Counted from the first letter of the stretch, positions 25,100 to 35,886 are shown. The stretch: DNA of 64,000 nucleotides from Arenimonas soli (GCF_014643775.1 NZ_BMKC01000003.1:248350-312349), one strand, 5' to 3'. Notes: a model not told the origin generated them from the sequence alone. Translations and numbers: made by a program.

Positions 25100-26959
25100 G
25101 TGAACAAGCTGACCCGTAATCTGCTTTGCACTGCCGTCGCACTCGCGTTTTCGGGCGCGGCCCTGGCTTCCCAGCCGGATGCCGATCGGTACATCGTCAA
25201 GTTCAAGGACGGTGCCCGCGGCAACGTCGAAAACGCCGTCCGCGCCTCCGGCGGCAGCATCAAGTTGCAGATCTCGGGCATGAACGCGATGGCCATTTCG
25301 GTTCCCGCGGCTGCCCTCAATGGCCTGAAGAACAATCCGAACATCGAGTACGTCGAGCAGGACCACCCGCGCTACCTGATGGCGCTGTACAACGACGACG
25401 CCGGTGACCCGACCACGACCCAGCTGACGCCCTACGCGATCTATCAGTCGCAGGCCAACCAGGTCGCCCTGAACCTGGCCAGCGCCAAGAAGGTCTGCGT
25501 CATCGATTCCGGCCTGGCCTATGCGGGCCAGGGCGAGACGGGCGGTCCGAACATGGACTTCTCGGACAGCAACATCACCGGCAGCAACGACAGCGGCACG
25601 GGCAACTGGTACCAGGACGGCGGCCCGCACGGCACCCACGTCGCCGGCACCGTCGCGGCGCTCGACAACGGCTTCGGCGTGGTCGGCATGGCGCCGGGCA
25701 ATCCGCTGCACATCGTCAAGGTCTTCAACGACGCGGGCTGGGGTTACTCGTCCGACCTGGCCCATGCGGCGTCGAAGTGTTCGGAGGCCGGCGCGAAGAT
25801 CATCTCCATGAGCCTGGGTGGTGGTGGCGCCAACAGCACCGAGCAGAATGCCTTCGACCAGTTCACCGCCAATGGCGGCCTGGTCATCGCCGCGGCGGGC
25901 AACGACGGCAACAGCGTGCGTTCCTACCCGGCCGGCTACAAGTCGGTGATGATGATCGGCGCCAACGACGCCAATAACCAGATCGCCAGCTTCTCGCAGT
26001 TCCCGTCCTGCACGGTCTCGACGGGTCGCGGCAAGAACGCCACCACCGAAACCCACGATGGCTACTGCGTGGAAGCGACGGCCGGCGGCGTGGACACGCT
26101 TTCCACCTATCCGGCCGGCGGCGCCACGCTTTCCACGCTCGAAGCCGACGGCAGCGGGTTTGCGTCGTCCGCCATGGAGAACGCGGGTTCCGCGTCCGGT
26201 TCCACCTTCTTCATGGGCACGGCCGAGTCGACGGCCGCCGGCGCGGCCGGAAGGGTCTGCGTGATCGATCGCGGCGTGATCTCCTTCCACGACAAGGTGA
26301 AGAACTGCCAGAACTCCGGCGGCATCGGCGCCATCATCATCAACAACGAAGCGGGCATGCTGTACGGAACGCTCGGCACCGCCAACACCACCTCGATCCC
26401 GGCGGTTGGCGCCGCGCTCGAGGACCGCAGCGCGCTGGTCGGTTCGTCTTCCGCCGCGATCAGCGTCGGCGCCGGCGACTACGGCTACATGAGCGGCACC
26501 TCGATGGCCACGCCGGGCGTGTCCGGCGTCGCGGCGCTGGTGTGGTCGAACCACCCGACCTGCACCGGCACCCAGATCCGTGAGGCCCTCAAGGCCACGG
26601 CCGAGGACGCCGGCGCCGCAGGCCCGGACGTCTACTTCGGCTACGGCATCGTCAAGGCCAAGGCGGCCAGCGACTACCTGACCGCGAGCGGCTGTGGCGG
26701 TGGCAGCGAGCCGCCGCCGCCGGCGGGCGCACCGGAGAACCTCAGCGGTTCGGTGAACAAGCGCGGCAAGAACTACAACTACAGCCTGTCCTGGAGCGGC
26801 GGTGGCGCGACGGTGGACATCTTCCGCAACGGCGGCAAGATCACCACGACCAGCAATTCCGGCGGCTTCAGCGAAAACCTGGGCGCCACCTCGGCGAGCT
26901 ACCAGGTGTGCAATGCCGGCACCACCAGCTGCACGGCCACCGTCATCGTCACGTACTGA
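25100..26959 (+). CDS. Secreted S8 (subtilisin-family) serine protease
   Basis: This 619-residue preproprotease has a signal peptide ending near ALASQ, an I9 inhibitor prodomain (about 28-95), and the catalytic triad D136 (CVIDSG), H177 (HGTHVAG) and S468 (GTSMATPG), with oxyanion N268 (AAAGNDG). A protease-associated domain is inserted between N268 and S468 (about 340-450, RVCVIDRG and GAIIINNE). A Pro-rich linker leads to a C-terminal beta-sandwich, about 541-619. Several Cys pairs suit an extracellular protein. The start is GTG with GGAGGA 5 bases ahead. It is a plausible substrate of the type II system nearby. Confidence 0.93.
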   Translation: MNKLTRNLLCTAVALAFSGAALASQPDADRYIVKFKDGARGNVENAVRASGGSIKLQISGMNAMAISVPAAALNGLKNNPNIEYVEQDHPRYLMALYNDDAGDPTTTQLTPYAIYQSQANQVALNLASAKKVCVIDSGLAYAGQGETGGPNMDFSDSNITGSNDSGTGNWYQDGGPHGTHVAGTVAALDNGFGVVGMAPGNPLHIVKVFNDAGWGYSSDLAHAASKCSEAGAKIISMSLGGGGANSTEQNAFDQFTANGGLVIAAAGNDGNSVRSYPAGYKSVMMIGANDANNQIASFSQFPSCTVSTGRGKNATTETHDGYCVEATAGGVDTLSTYPAGGATLSTLEADGSGFASSAMENAGSASGSTFFMGTAESTAAGAAGRVCVIDRGVISFHDKVKNCQNSGGIGAIIINNEAGMLYGTLGTANTTSIPAVGAALEDRSALVGSSSAAISVGAGDYGYMSGTSMATPGVSGVAALVWSNHPTCTGTQIREALKATAEDAGAAGPDVYFGYGIVKAKAASDYLTASGCGGGSEPPPPAGAPENLSGSVNKRGKNYNYSLSWSGGGATVDIFRNGGKITTTSNSGGFSENLGATSASYQVCNAGTTSCTATVIVTY

Positions 26960-27269
26960 GTCGACACGGAAACCGGTTCCACAGAAGGCCCGCGCAAGCG
27001 GGCCTTCTGCATTCGTGGCCATGGCAAGAGGATTGGCCATTGGCCTGGCCAATGCCGCAGCTGGTCCGGTGTCGCCACCGCAGCGGGTTTTGGCACGTCC
27101 TGGGAGTTCAGCTGACTGGCCGCTCCTGGCCGATTGCCACCAAGGCCGGTACCGACCCGAAGCGGACGTCCGGCCGCGTAGCTGTCACGCCGGTGAATCC
27201 AAACGACCTCCACCCCGCATCCAAGCCTCCGAAGCGCTGAAATACGTCCGCGCACCCCGGAGCTTGGAA
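26960..27269. other. 310-base intergenic region, subtilase to serine hydrolase
   Basis: The first 50 bases hold the hairpin terminator of the protease gene. A second small inverted repeat (ATTGGCC at 27032-27038 with GGCCAAT at 27047-27053) follows. The rest has open frames only as by-products of high GC; none shows a family resemblance or ribosome site except GGAG at 27259-27262, which serves the serine hydrolase. Confidence 0.6.
26982..27009 (+). terminator. Strong hairpin after the subtilase gene
   Basis: A perfect 12-bp stem (26982-26993 with 26998-27009) is capped by a GCAA tetraloop, a GNRA type. It is 22 bases past the stop codon. No T tract follows, so it may act mainly to stabilise the mRNA 3' end or be a weak intrinsic terminator. 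Confidence 0.6.
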
Positions 27270-28763
27270 ATGATGGCCATCGATGCAGTGCGACACACCT
27301 TGGCGGCCCTCGCCTTGGCGGCGGCAATGGGCTCGGCGGCCACCGCCGCGTCCGAACCGGAGTCCGGCGCCACCCCCGCTAGCACGTCGAGTGGCGTGCT
27401 GGAGGAACAGGCCGCGCACTTCTGGCACGCCGTGTCCGCCGGAGCCGATGAACGCCAGGCGCTTCTGGCGCGCCACTTCAGCCCCGGCCTGCGTGAGCGC
27501 AATGGCGATGCAGACCTGCTGGAAACCTTGGCCATGCTCTCCGAGGCTCTGGCGTCGGAGTTGGGGGCGCTGCCAGCGCCCAACGTGATCCAGGGCGAAC
27601 AAGGCCCCACCGGCGAACTGCAGTACACCTTGCCGACCGGCCGGCGCCTGTCGTTGACGCTAGCGGTGATCGGAACCGATTCGCCCCGGATCGATCGTTT
27701 CGCCCTCAGGCCGCTGCCGCCGCAGGTGGCCTCGGTCGGGCAGGAGCAGTTGCCCGCGGTGATTCGCGACCGCGTCAAGGTCGAGTCCGAAGCCGGCCGG
27801 TTCTCCGGCGCCGTGCTGGTGGCCCGCGGCGACGACGTGATCTACGCCGACGCCGTCGGCCTGGCGGACCGCCAGTCCGGTCGCGCCAACACGCTCGATA
27901 CGCCGATCAACCTGGGCTCGATCAACAAGATGTTCACGGGGATCGCCATCGCCCAGCTGCAGGCGGCCGGCAAGCTGGATTGGCAGGACACCGTCGGGCT
28001 GCATCTGCCGGACTTCCCGAACGCGACGATCCGTGACCACGTGACGATCCACCAGCTGCTCACCCACACGTCCGGCGTCGGCGACTACTGGAATGCCGCG
28101 CACGCCGCGCGCCGCCACGAGCTCGACACCCAGCAGGAATTCCTGGAAACCTTCGTGGACCAGCCGCTGCGGTTCGAGCCGGGCAAGGGGCTGGAATACA
28201 GCAATGGCGGCCCGGTCATCCTGGGCCTCATCATCGAAGCGGTCAGCGGCAGCGACTACTACCGGTACATCCGCGACCACATCTATCGGCCGGCCGGCAT
28301 GGTGCATGCGGACCATTACCGCAGCGACGACGTAGCCGCCGGTTTTGCGCTGGGCTACCTCAAGACCGACACGGGCACGTGGCAGGACAACAGCGCCGAG
28401 CTGAGCCTGCGGGGATCCGCAGCCGGCGGCGGCTACGCTTCCGCCCGCGACCTGTTCGCCTTCTCGCGGGCCCTGGCCGCCGGGCGCCTGCTGACCCGCG
28501 CGCAGCTCGACGTCCTGTGGACACCCCACCAGCAGACCGGGCCCATGGCTTACGGCTATCTTTCCAGCATCGGCGGGACGCCCGAGCGGCGCTGGGTGGG
28601 GCATAACGGCGGCGCGCCCGGCATATCGGCCGAGTTCATCCACTACCCCGACGACGACCTGGTGATCATCGTGCTGGCCAACCAGGACCATGCCGCGGAA
28701 GGCATGCGCGAATGGCTGCACGCCCAGGTGGAAGCGTCCCTTTTTGAAACAAGCCAACCGTAA
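27270..28763 (+). CDS. Serine hydrolase, beta-lactamase/class C PBP fold
   Basis: This 497-residue exported protein has a signal peptide ending near AATAA, an N-terminal alpha/beta region of about 110 residues (40-150), and a beta-lactamase-fold domain (about 175-490). The three active-site motifs are S217-x-x-K220 (SINK), Y310-S-N312 and H445-N-G447, as in family S12 D-Ala-D-Ala peptidases and class C-like esterases. The substrate cannot be predicted; it is not a typical AmpC. GGAG at 27259-27262 supports this start. It heads a run with a membrane protein and an ECF sigma factor. Confidence 0.87.
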   Translation: MMAIDAVRHTLAALALAAAMGSAATAASEPESGATPASTSSGVLEEQAAHFWHAVSAGADERQALLARHFSPGLRERNGDADLLETLAMLSEALASELGALPAPNVIQGEQGPTGELQYTLPTGRRLSLTLAVIGTDSPRIDRFALRPLPPQVASVGQEQLPAVIRDRVKVESEAGRFSGAVLVARGDDVIYADAVGLADRQSGRANTLDTPINLGSINKMFTGIAIAQLQAAGKLDWQDTVGLHLPDFPNATIRDHVTIHQLLTHTSGVGDYWNAAHAARRHELDTQQEFLETFVDQPLRFEPGKGLEYSNGGPVILGLIIEAVSGSDYYRYIRDHIYRPAGMVHADHYRSDDVAAGFALGYLKTDTGTWQDNSAELSLRGSAAGGGYASARDLFAFSRALAAGRLLTRAQLDVLWTPHQQTGPMAYGYLSSIGGTPERRWVGHNGGAPGISAEFIHYPDDDLVIIVLANQDHAAEGMREWLHAQVEASLFETSQP

Positions 28764-28776
28764 CTGGAGCACACCC

Positions 28777-29154
28777 ATGGAACTCCTTCCGATCCTGATT
28801 ATCCCGGCAGCGATCATGTTGCCCCCGGTTCTGATCACCGCCCTGGTGTTGCGCTACCGCCGCGCCCGCGCCGAAATGCGCTACCGGTTCCTGCTGCAGC
28901 TGGCCGAATCGGGCGTCGCCTTGCCCAACACGCTGCCCGGCGAGGCGCCGCCGCAGGACTGCGACCGTCGCCGGGCGCTGGTACTGCTGGCCGGCGGCCT
29001 CGGGCTGGGCATCACGCTGCTGGCGCTCCCGCTCGACTTCCCGCGGGGCCACCCCGTGGCGGAACTCTGGGGCCTTGGCATCCTGCCGGTGGCGCTGGGC
29101 CTGGGCTACCTCGGCAACTGGTACCTATCCCGGCGCGGGGGCGGGCATGGATGA
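28777..29154 (+). CDS. Small membrane protein (DUF6249-like)
   Basis: This 125-residue protein has an N-terminal membrane segment (about 4-25), a short cytoplasmic basic stretch (RYRRARAEMRYRF), then two hydrophobic segments near 68-85 and 95-117. GGAG at 28766-28769 lies 7 bases before the ATG. Similar small proteins accompany ECF sigma genes in xanthomonads; I recall them as DUF6249 but cannot verify this here. It overlaps the sigma factor start by 8 bases, suggesting a linked function in sensing or signalling. Confidence 0.7.
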   Translation: MELLPILIIPAAIMLPPVLITALVLRYRRARAEMRYRFLLQLAESGVALPNTLPGEAPPQDCDRRRALVLLAGGLGLGITLLALPLDFPRGHPVAELWGLGILPVALGLGYLGNWYLSRRGGGHG

Positions 29155-29719
29155 TCGCGATGCGCAGGCGCGCATCGATGCGGCCCTGGTCGACAGTGCC
29201 TTGCGGGACGACGGCGCCCGCGCCTTTGAACAGCTGGTTCGCCGGCACCAGGGGCTGGTCCGTGCCCAATTGCGCCGGCTGCTCGGCGACGACCCCGCGC
29301 TGGCCGACGACCTCGCGCAGGAAACCTTCGTCCTGGCCTGGCGCAAGCTGGCTCAGTTCCGCGGCGAATCGCGCTTCGGCACCTGGCTTTACCGGATCGC
29401 CTACGCCTGCTTTCTGCGACACCTGCGTAGCCACGGCGGGCGGACGCACCAGGACATGGCCTTGGACGCAGACGACGCGTTGGGCACGGACGGGCCCGGG
29501 CCTGAATGGGGTCTCGACCTGGACGCAGCCCTGCGCCGCCTGTCCATCAACCAGCGTGCGGCACTGCTGTACTGCGTGCAGCTCGAATTCACCCACGAGG
29601 AGGCGGCCGTGGTGCTGGACATGCCGCTGGGCAGCGTGAAAACGCATGTGGCGCGTGGCAAGGCCAAGCTTCGGCTTCTACTCAAGGACTGGGCACCCGG
29701 AGACCAAGGCAATGACTGA
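29147..29719 (+). CDS. ECF-type RNA polymerase sigma factor
   Basis: This 190-residue sigma-70-family factor has region 2 (about 28-95) with ALADDLAQETFVLAWRKL and FGTWLYRIA, the -10 recognition and core-binding parts, and region 4 (about 128-180) with a helix-turn-helix in THEEAAVVLDMPLGSVKTHVARGKAKL. No region 1.1 or 3 is present, as expected for ECF factors. The next gene, overlapping by 8 bases, is probably its regulator. Targets and signal are unknown. Confidence 0.92.
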   Translation: MDDRDAQARIDAALVDSALRDDGARAFEQLVRRHQGLVRAQLRRLLGDDPALADDLAQETFVLAWRKLAQFRGESRFGTWLYRIAYACFLRHLRSHGGRTHQDMALDADDALGTDGPGPEWGLDLDAALRRLSINQRAALLYCVQLEFTHEEAAVVLDMPLGSVKTHVARGKAKLRLLLKDWAPGDQGND

Positions 29720-30035
29720 ACACAAAGACGCATCCGATCCGCAACTCGATGACCTCCTGCGCCGAAACTTCCCCGGCGCCGTCGCGGATGACGGATTCTC
29801 AGCGCGTGTGATGCGCCGCCTGCCACCGCGTCGCGGGCCGCGACCCTGGTTGCTGCCGGGCGCAGCCGTGACCGGCAGCCTGGTGGCATGGCTGGCCTTG
29901 ATGTCGTCGCCGGTTTGGCAACAAGTAGCGCAAGAGTGGCTTGCGGACGACTTCGGCGCCGCATCCGCCGGCATCGGCGTTTTGTTGCTTGGAGTCACGT
30001 TGGTCAGCTGCGCATGGGCGCTGGAAGAGGGTTAG
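29712..30035 (+). CDS. Probable anti-sigma partner, two-pass membrane protein
   Basis: This 107-residue protein has a short N-terminal cytoplasmic part with DDLLRRNFPG and FSARVMRRLPPR, followed by hydrophobic segments near 44-62 and 84-102. A membrane protein of this size immediately after an ECF gene is usually its anti-sigma factor, though no zinc-binding HxxxCxxC motif is present. The start was taken at ATG 29712, which overlaps the sigma gene stop and has AAGG upstream. The family is not recognised with certainty. Confidence 0.65.
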   Translation: MTEHKDASDPQLDDLLRRNFPGAVADDGFSARVMRRLPPRRGPRPWLLPGAAVTGSLVAWLALMSSPVWQQVAQEWLADDFGAASAGIGVLLLGVTLVSCAWALEEG

Positions 30036-30186
30036 CCGGCGCGGGCGTCGATTTCATCTCAGCGGACGCCGCTGGGTGACGCGACCTGGCCCAGGTGTGT
30101 GATCCGACTAGGCAACGTCCGCTTCTGGCCGGGAGCGGAGCTACGCCTTCTGTCGGTGAACGGCGATCACTACTTGCGCGCGTCTC

Positions 30187-30209
30187 GCGCCTGAAGGCGC
30201 TCCTACGGA
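30187..30209 (-). repeat. REP palindrome 1 (GTAG type)
   Basis: Read on the minus strand it begins GTAGGAGCGCC, and the palindrome GCGCCT-GA-AGGCGC lies at 30187-30200. This matches the GTAG-headed REP class of Stenotrophomonas and relatives (SMAG). It shares its layout with the copy at 30261-30283. Confidence 0.7.
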
Positions 30210-30219
30210 GGGGCGAGAG

Positions 30220-30245
30220 AAAACGGCGCCAACTGGCGCCGTTTT
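30220..30245. terminator. Bidirectional rho-independent terminator
   Basis: An 11-bp perfect inverted repeat (30220-30230 with 30235-30245) has a 4-base AACT loop, an A tract on the left and a T tract on the right. It lies between the converging anti-sigma and ettA genes and can end transcription from both. Confidence 0.8.
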
Positions 30246-30260
30246 CCGGAAGTGCGATTC

Positions 30261-30283
30261 GGGACTGAAGTCCCTCCCACGGA
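30261..30283 (-). repeat. REP palindrome 2 (GTGG variant)
   Basis: The palindrome GGGACT-GA-AGTCCC at 30261-30274 is followed by TCCCAC. It aligns with the copy at 30187-30209, with paired changes that keep the stem. It sits just 3 bases from the ettA stop codon. Confidence 0.65.
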
Positions 30284-30286
30284 AGC

Positions 30287-31951
<1,665 letters not shown>

Positions 31952-32179
31952 GGTGTTTCCCGGTTCAAGCGCGCCGGCGCGCAGGAGCGCGGGGCCGGGC
32001 GGGGGTGGGGCCGCGCCAGGGGGCGCAGCCGGTCCGTCAATCGGAGGGGCGGCCATTATCGCCGAAACGGCGCCCGGCCTGAACCGCCCGCGTTTCGCCA
32101 TTTCGCTGCCGTTGTCCCGCCCGATTCGGCTGTTTGACTCTCCCTGGCCGCGCTTGGCGGCGATTTCGGGGATGGCGCC

Positions 32180-33496
32180 ATGCGCATCGGATGGAAACTG
32201 GCCCTGGTCGGGCTTTTGCTGCTGCTGCTGCTGGTGCCGCTGATGATGCTCAGCGGCCTGGTCACCGAGCGCCAGCAGCGCGGGCAGGAGGTGGCGGCCG
32301 AGATCGCCCGGGCAACGGCCGGCGAACAGGCCCTGGTGGGCCCGCTGCTGCTGGTGGAGGCCGAACACCGCACCGAACACCGGCGGGTGGTGAACCGCGG
32401 TGGCCACATGAGCCAGGAAACCGAAGAAACGGTGCAGCCCTTCCACTACCTTGTGGCGCCCGAACAGCTGGCCGTAACCGGCAGCCTGCGCAGCGAACGC
32501 CGCGGGCGCAGCCTGTTCAGCGTGCCGGTCTTCCACGCCAGCCAGAAGCTGACGGGCCGGTTCAGGCACGTGCCGCCGCCGGTGGACGCGGGCCAGCTGC
32601 AGCCCAAACGCGCCTGGCTGGTGCTTGGCCTGGGCGACAACCGGGGCGTGCGCCGGATCAGCCTGGAACTGGCCGGCAAGGCCATCGCCGTCGAACCGGG
32701 CTCGCGGGTGGCCTGGCTGGGCGAGGGCCTGCATGCGGCGGTGCCGCTGGCCGCCCTGGACGGCGGACTGCCGTTTTCGGTCGACCTGGACCTGACCGGC
32801 ACCGGTTCCCTGGCCTGGGTGCCGGTGGGCGGCGAAACCAGCGTCAGCCTGGCCGGCGACTGGCCGCACCCGGGATTCGAGGGCCACCACCTGCCGGACC
32901 AGCGCGAGGTCGGTGACTCGGGTTTCAGCGCCCGCTGGGCGGTGTCGCGGCTGTCGAGCCGGGTGTCCCAGGCCCTGGCGGCCTGCGCGCCGTCCGACGG
33001 GCGCTGCGAGGGCGTTTTCGAAGGCGCCTTCGGGCTGCGGCTGGTGGAGCCGGTGGACCGCTACCTGATGACCGAACGGGCGATCAAGTACGCGCTGCTG
33101 TTCCTGGGCCTGGTGTTCGGCGCGGTGTTCCTGGTCGAGGCGCTGGCGGCCCGGCCGGTGCATTTCGTGCAATACGGCCTCACCGGGCTGGCGATGGCGA
33201 TGTTCTACCTGCTGCTGCTGTCGCTGTCCGAGCACATCGGCTTCGGGCCGGCCTATGCCGCGGCGGCGGTGGCCTGCAGCAGCCTGCTGGGCTTCTACCT
33301 GGCCGGGGTGCTGGGCGGGCGGGGACGGGGGCTGGGCTTCGGCCTGGGCCTGGCGGCCCTGTATGGCCTGCTGTACCTGCTGCTGCGCTCGGAAGACCAT
33401 GCCCTGCTGGTGGGCAGCGGCGTGCTGTTCGCGGCCCTGGCGGCGGTGATGGCGCTGACCCGGCGGGTGGATTGGCACACGCTGGGCCGGACGTGA
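32180..33496 (+). CDS. creD: CreD-family inner-membrane protein
   Basis: This 438-residue protein has an N-terminal membrane segment (about 6-26), a large periplasmic domain (about 30-300), and roughly five to six C-terminal membrane segments (about 305-430). YLMTERAIKYALLFLGLVF and PVHFVQYGLTGLAMAMFYLLLLSLSE match the CreD family. In E. coli it is controlled by CreBC and affects envelope and colicin resistance; its molecular role is unknown. No creBC genes are nearby, so its regulation may differ here. It is divergent from ettA. Confidence 0.9.
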   Translation: MRIGWKLALVGLLLLLLLVPLMMLSGLVTERQQRGQEVAAEIARATAGEQALVGPLLLVEAEHRTEHRRVVNRGGHMSQETEETVQPFHYLVAPEQLAVTGSLRSERRGRSLFSVPVFHASQKLTGRFRHVPPPVDAGQLQPKRAWLVLGLGDNRGVRRISLELAGKAIAVEPGSRVAWLGEGLHAAVPLAALDGGLPFSVDLDLTGTGSLAWVPVGGETSVSLAGDWPHPGFEGHHLPDQREVGDSGFSARWAVSRLSSRVSQALAACAPSDGRCEGVFEGAFGLRLVEPVDRYLMTERAIKYALLFLGLVFGAVFLVEALAARPVHFVQYGLTGLAMAMFYLLLLSLSEHIGFGPAYAAAAVACSSLLGFYLAGVLGGRGRGLGFGLGLAALYGLLYLLLRSEDHALLVGSGVLFAALAAVMALTRRVDWHTLGRT

Positions 33497-33503
33497 GGGG
33501 CGG

Positions 33504-33540
33504 GGCCGGCGCCGGGACCCTGGACGGCCCGGCGCTGGCC
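33504..33540 (+). terminator. Hairpin after creD
   Basis: Arms of 13 bases (33504-33516 with 33528-33540), with one G-T pair and an 11-base loop, lie 7 bases after the creD stop. No T tract follows, so it is a moderate candidate. Confidence 0.4.
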
Positions 33541-33558
33541 GCAAACCCCTGTCGGGGC

Positions 33559-33564
33559 TACAAT
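33559..33564 (+). promoter_or_regulatory. Likely -10 element of glyA
   Basis: TACAAT, 37 bases upstream of the glyA ATG, is preceded by GGGGC. The -35 position holds no clear match. No glycine riboswitch-like fold is visible in the 105-base leader. Confidence 0.4.
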
Positions 33565-33601
33565 TTCAGGCTTGCAAGCCATTCTAAGGAAGCGCGCCCC
33601 G

Positions 33602-34852
33602 ATGTTTGCCAAGGACATGCAGATCGCTGGTTACGACGATGAACTGGCCCGGGCCATCGCCCAGGAAGCCCGCCGCCAGGAAGACCACGTTGAGCTGATC
33701 GCCTCGGAAAACTACGCCAGCCCCCGCGTGCTGGAGGCCCAGGGCAGCGTGCTGACCAACAAGTACGCCGAAGGGTATCCGGGCAAGCGTTATTACGGCG
33801 GCTGCGAATACGTGGACATCGCCGAGAAGCTGGCGATCGAGCGCGTCAAGCAGCTCTTCGGCGCCCACTACGCCAACGTGCAGCCGCATTCGGGTTCGCA
33901 GGCCAATGCCGCGGTGTACCTGGCGCTGCTGCAGCCCGGCGACACCATCCTGGGCATGTCGCTGGCGCACGGCGGCCACCTGACCCACGGCGCCAAGGTC
34001 AACTTCAGCGGCAAGCTGTTCAACGCCGTGCAGTACGGCGTGGACGAGCAGGGCATGATCGACTACGACGAAGTCCAGCGCCTGGCCACCGAACACCAGC
34101 CCAAGATGCTGGTGGCCGGCTTCAGCGCCTACTCGCAGGTGGTGGACTGGGCGCGCATGGCGGAAATCGCCAAGTCGGTGGGCGCTTACTTCTTCGTGGA
34201 CATGGCGCATGTGGCTGGCCTGGTGGCCGCCGGCGTCTATCCGAATCCGCTGCCGTTTGCCGACGTCGTCACCTCGACCACGCACAAGACCCTGCGCGGT
34301 CCGCGCGGCGGCATCATCCTGGCCAAGGCCAACGAAGCGCTGGAGAAGAAGTTCCAGTCGCTGGTGTTCCCGGGCACCCAGGGCGGCCCGCTGATGCACG
34401 TGATCGCCGCCAAGGCGGTGGCCTTCAAGGAAGCGCTGGAGCCAGCGTTCACCGACTACCAGAAGCAGGTCGTCAAGAACGCCCAGGCCATGGCCAAGGC
34501 GATGATGGCGCGTGGCTACAAGATCGTCTCCGGCGGCACGGAAAACCACCTGATGCTGATCGACCTGATCGGCCGCGACGTCACCGGCAAGGACGCCGAG
34601 GCCGCGCTGGGCGCCGCCCACATCACGGTCAACAAGAACGCCGTGCCCGGCGACCCGCGTTCGCCCTTCGTCACCTCGGGCCTGCGCATCGGCACGCCGG
34701 CGGTCACCACCCGCGGCTACAAGGAACCGGAGTGCGTGGCGCTGGCGAACTGGATGTGCGACGTGCTCGACGCCCCGGCGGACGAAAACGTCATCGCCGG
34801 CGTGCGCGAGAACGTCACCAAGCAGTGCCGGGCCTTCCCGGTCTACGGCTGA
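33602..34852 (+). CDS. glyA: Serine hydroxymethyltransferase GlyA
   Basis: This PLP enzyme interconverts serine and glycine with transfer of the one-carbon unit to tetrahydrofolate, feeding purine, thymidylate and methionine synthesis. It has 416 residues. The PLP Lys is K229 in [12 protein letters not shown], the same number as in E. coli. Other signatures are [20 protein letters not shown] and [11 protein letters not shown]. The start [12 protein letters not shown] is preceded by AAGGA at 33586-33590. A longer frame with 10 extra residues is rejected on alignment with the family start. Confidence 0.97.
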   Translation: MFAKDMQIAGYDDELARAIAQEARRQEDHVELIASENYASPRVLEAQGSVLTNKYAEGYPGKRYYGGCEYVDIAEKLAIERVKQLFGAHYANVQPHSGSQANAAVYLALLQPGDTILGMSLAHGGHLTHGAKVNFSGKLFNAVQYGVDEQGMIDYDEVQRLATEHQPKMLVAGFSAYSQVVDWARMAEIAKSVGAYFFVDMAHVAGLVAAGVYPNPLPFADVVTSTTHKTLRGPRGGIILAKANEALEKKFQSLVFPGTQGGPLMHVIAAKAVAFKEALEPAFTDYQKQVVKNAQAMAKAMMARGYKIVSGGTENHLMLIDLIGRDVTGKDAEAALGAAHITVNKNAVPGDPRSPFVTSGLRIGTPAVTTRGYKEPECVALANWMCDVLDAPADENVIAGVRENVTKQCRAFPVYG

Positions 34853-34862
34853 CCGCGCCCGG

Positions 34863-35378
34863 ATGTTTTGCCCCTTCTGCCAGCACACCGACACCCGCGT
34901 GATCGATTCACGCGTGTCCGACGACGGCAGCACCATCCGCCGTCGCCGCGAGTGCGAGGCCTGCGGCGAACGTTTCAACACCTTCGAAAACGCCGAGCTC
35001 AAGCTGCCCGCCATCGTCAAGAGCGACGGCCGCCGCGAGGCCTTCGACGAACGCAAGCTGCGCATCAGCTTCGACCGTGCGCTGCAAAAGCGCCCGGTGT
35101 CGGCCGAGGACATCGACGTCGCCGTGCGCGGCGTCATCCACGCGCTTCGCCTCACCGGCGAACGTGAACTGCCTTCGCTGCGGGTGGGCGAGTTCGTGAT
35201 GGCCGAGCTCAAGAAGCTCGACCAGGTGGCCTACGTGCGCTTCGCGTCCGTGTACCGCAAGTTCGAGGACGTTCAGGCCTTCCGCGAGGAAATCGAGCGC
35301 CTGGAACGCGACCTTCCCGGCCTCGAAGGCCTGCAGCTGCCCCTGCTCGACGCCGCCACGGACAAGGCCAAGAAGTGA
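34863..35378 (+). CDS. nrdR: Transcriptional repressor NrdR
   Basis: NrdR senses ATP/dATP and represses ribonucleotide reductase genes. This 171-residue protein has a zinc ribbon with C3, C6, C31 and C34 (CPFC and CEAC) and an ATP-cone domain (about 48-140) including [15 protein letters not shown] and [13 protein letters not shown]. It follows glyA by 10 bases. The nrd operons it would control are outside the window, so NrdR boxes cannot be checked here. Confidence 0.96.
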   Translation: MFCPFCQHTDTRVIDSRVSDDGSTIRRRRECEACGERFNTFENAELKLPAIVKSDGRREAFDERKLRISFDRALQKRPVSAEDIDVAVRGVIHALRLTGERELPSLRVGEFVMAELKKLDQVAYVRFASVYRKFEDVQAFREEIERLERDLPGLEGLQLPLLDAATDKAKK

Positions 35379-35406
35379 CCCGGGTTCATTCGGGGTCCCC
35401 CGGGAA

Positions 35407-35886
35407 ATGATCCGGGTGGATATACGGCCCCTGGCGGATTGCCCGGGGCAGGCGGCGCGGCTGGCGGCGTGGCACGTCGAACACTGGGGTCATTTCTACG
35501 ATCCGGCCGACTGGAACCTGGCCCTGGCCACCGCCGAACTTGAAGACCACGCCAGTCGGCGCGGCCGGCCGACCACGCTGGTGGCGATGCAGGACGAGGC
35601 CGCGGTGGGTTCGGTGAGCCTGGTGGACGAAGACGCGCCTGAATTCAGGGGCGTCGGCGACGCCTGGCTGGCCAGCCTGTTCGTGCTCGAGCAGGCGCGC
35701 GGCCGCGGCATCGGCGCCGCGCTGGTGCGCGCCTGCGTGGCGCTGGCGGCGCGGGAGCGGGTGCCCCGGTTGTGGCTGTTCACGCCCGAACACGTCGGCT
35801 TCTACGCATCGCTGGGCTGGCGCGACCAGGGCGCGGCGACGCTGCGCGGCCGGTCCGTGCACCTGATGGACATCATCCCGGCATGA
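35407..35886 (+). CDS. GNAT-family N-acetyltransferase
   Basis: This 159-residue protein has the acetyl-CoA-binding motif A in LFVLEQARGRGIGAALV (about residues 96-112) and motif B in PRLWLFTPEHVGFYASLGW (about 123-141). It starts MIRVDIRPLADC. The acceptor is unknown; amines of small molecules or proteins are both possible. It sits between nrdR and ribD, with its stop overlapping the ribD start, but need not be related to riboflavin synthesis. CCCGGG repeats in the 28-base gap before it may form a small hairpin. Confidence 0.82.
   Translation: MIRVDIRPLADCPGQAARLAAWHVEHWGHFYDPADWNLALATAELEDHASRRGRPTTLVAMQDEAAVGSVSLVDEDAPEFRGVGDAWLASLFVLEQARGRGIGAALVRACVALAARERVPRLWLFTPEHVGFYASLGWRDQGAATLRGRSVHLMDIIPA

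Noticed and set aside
26908-27240. Small open frame in the gap after the subtilase
   Set aside because: It overlaps the end of the protease gene, crosses its terminator hairpin, and has neither a ribosome site nor a recognisable fold.
33497-33601. Glycine riboswitch before glyA
   Set aside because: The leader is too short and has only the creD hairpin and a -10-like box.
35379-35404. Terminator between nrdR and the acetyltransferase gene
   Set aside because: CCCGGG elements can pair, but the stem is short and no T tract follows.
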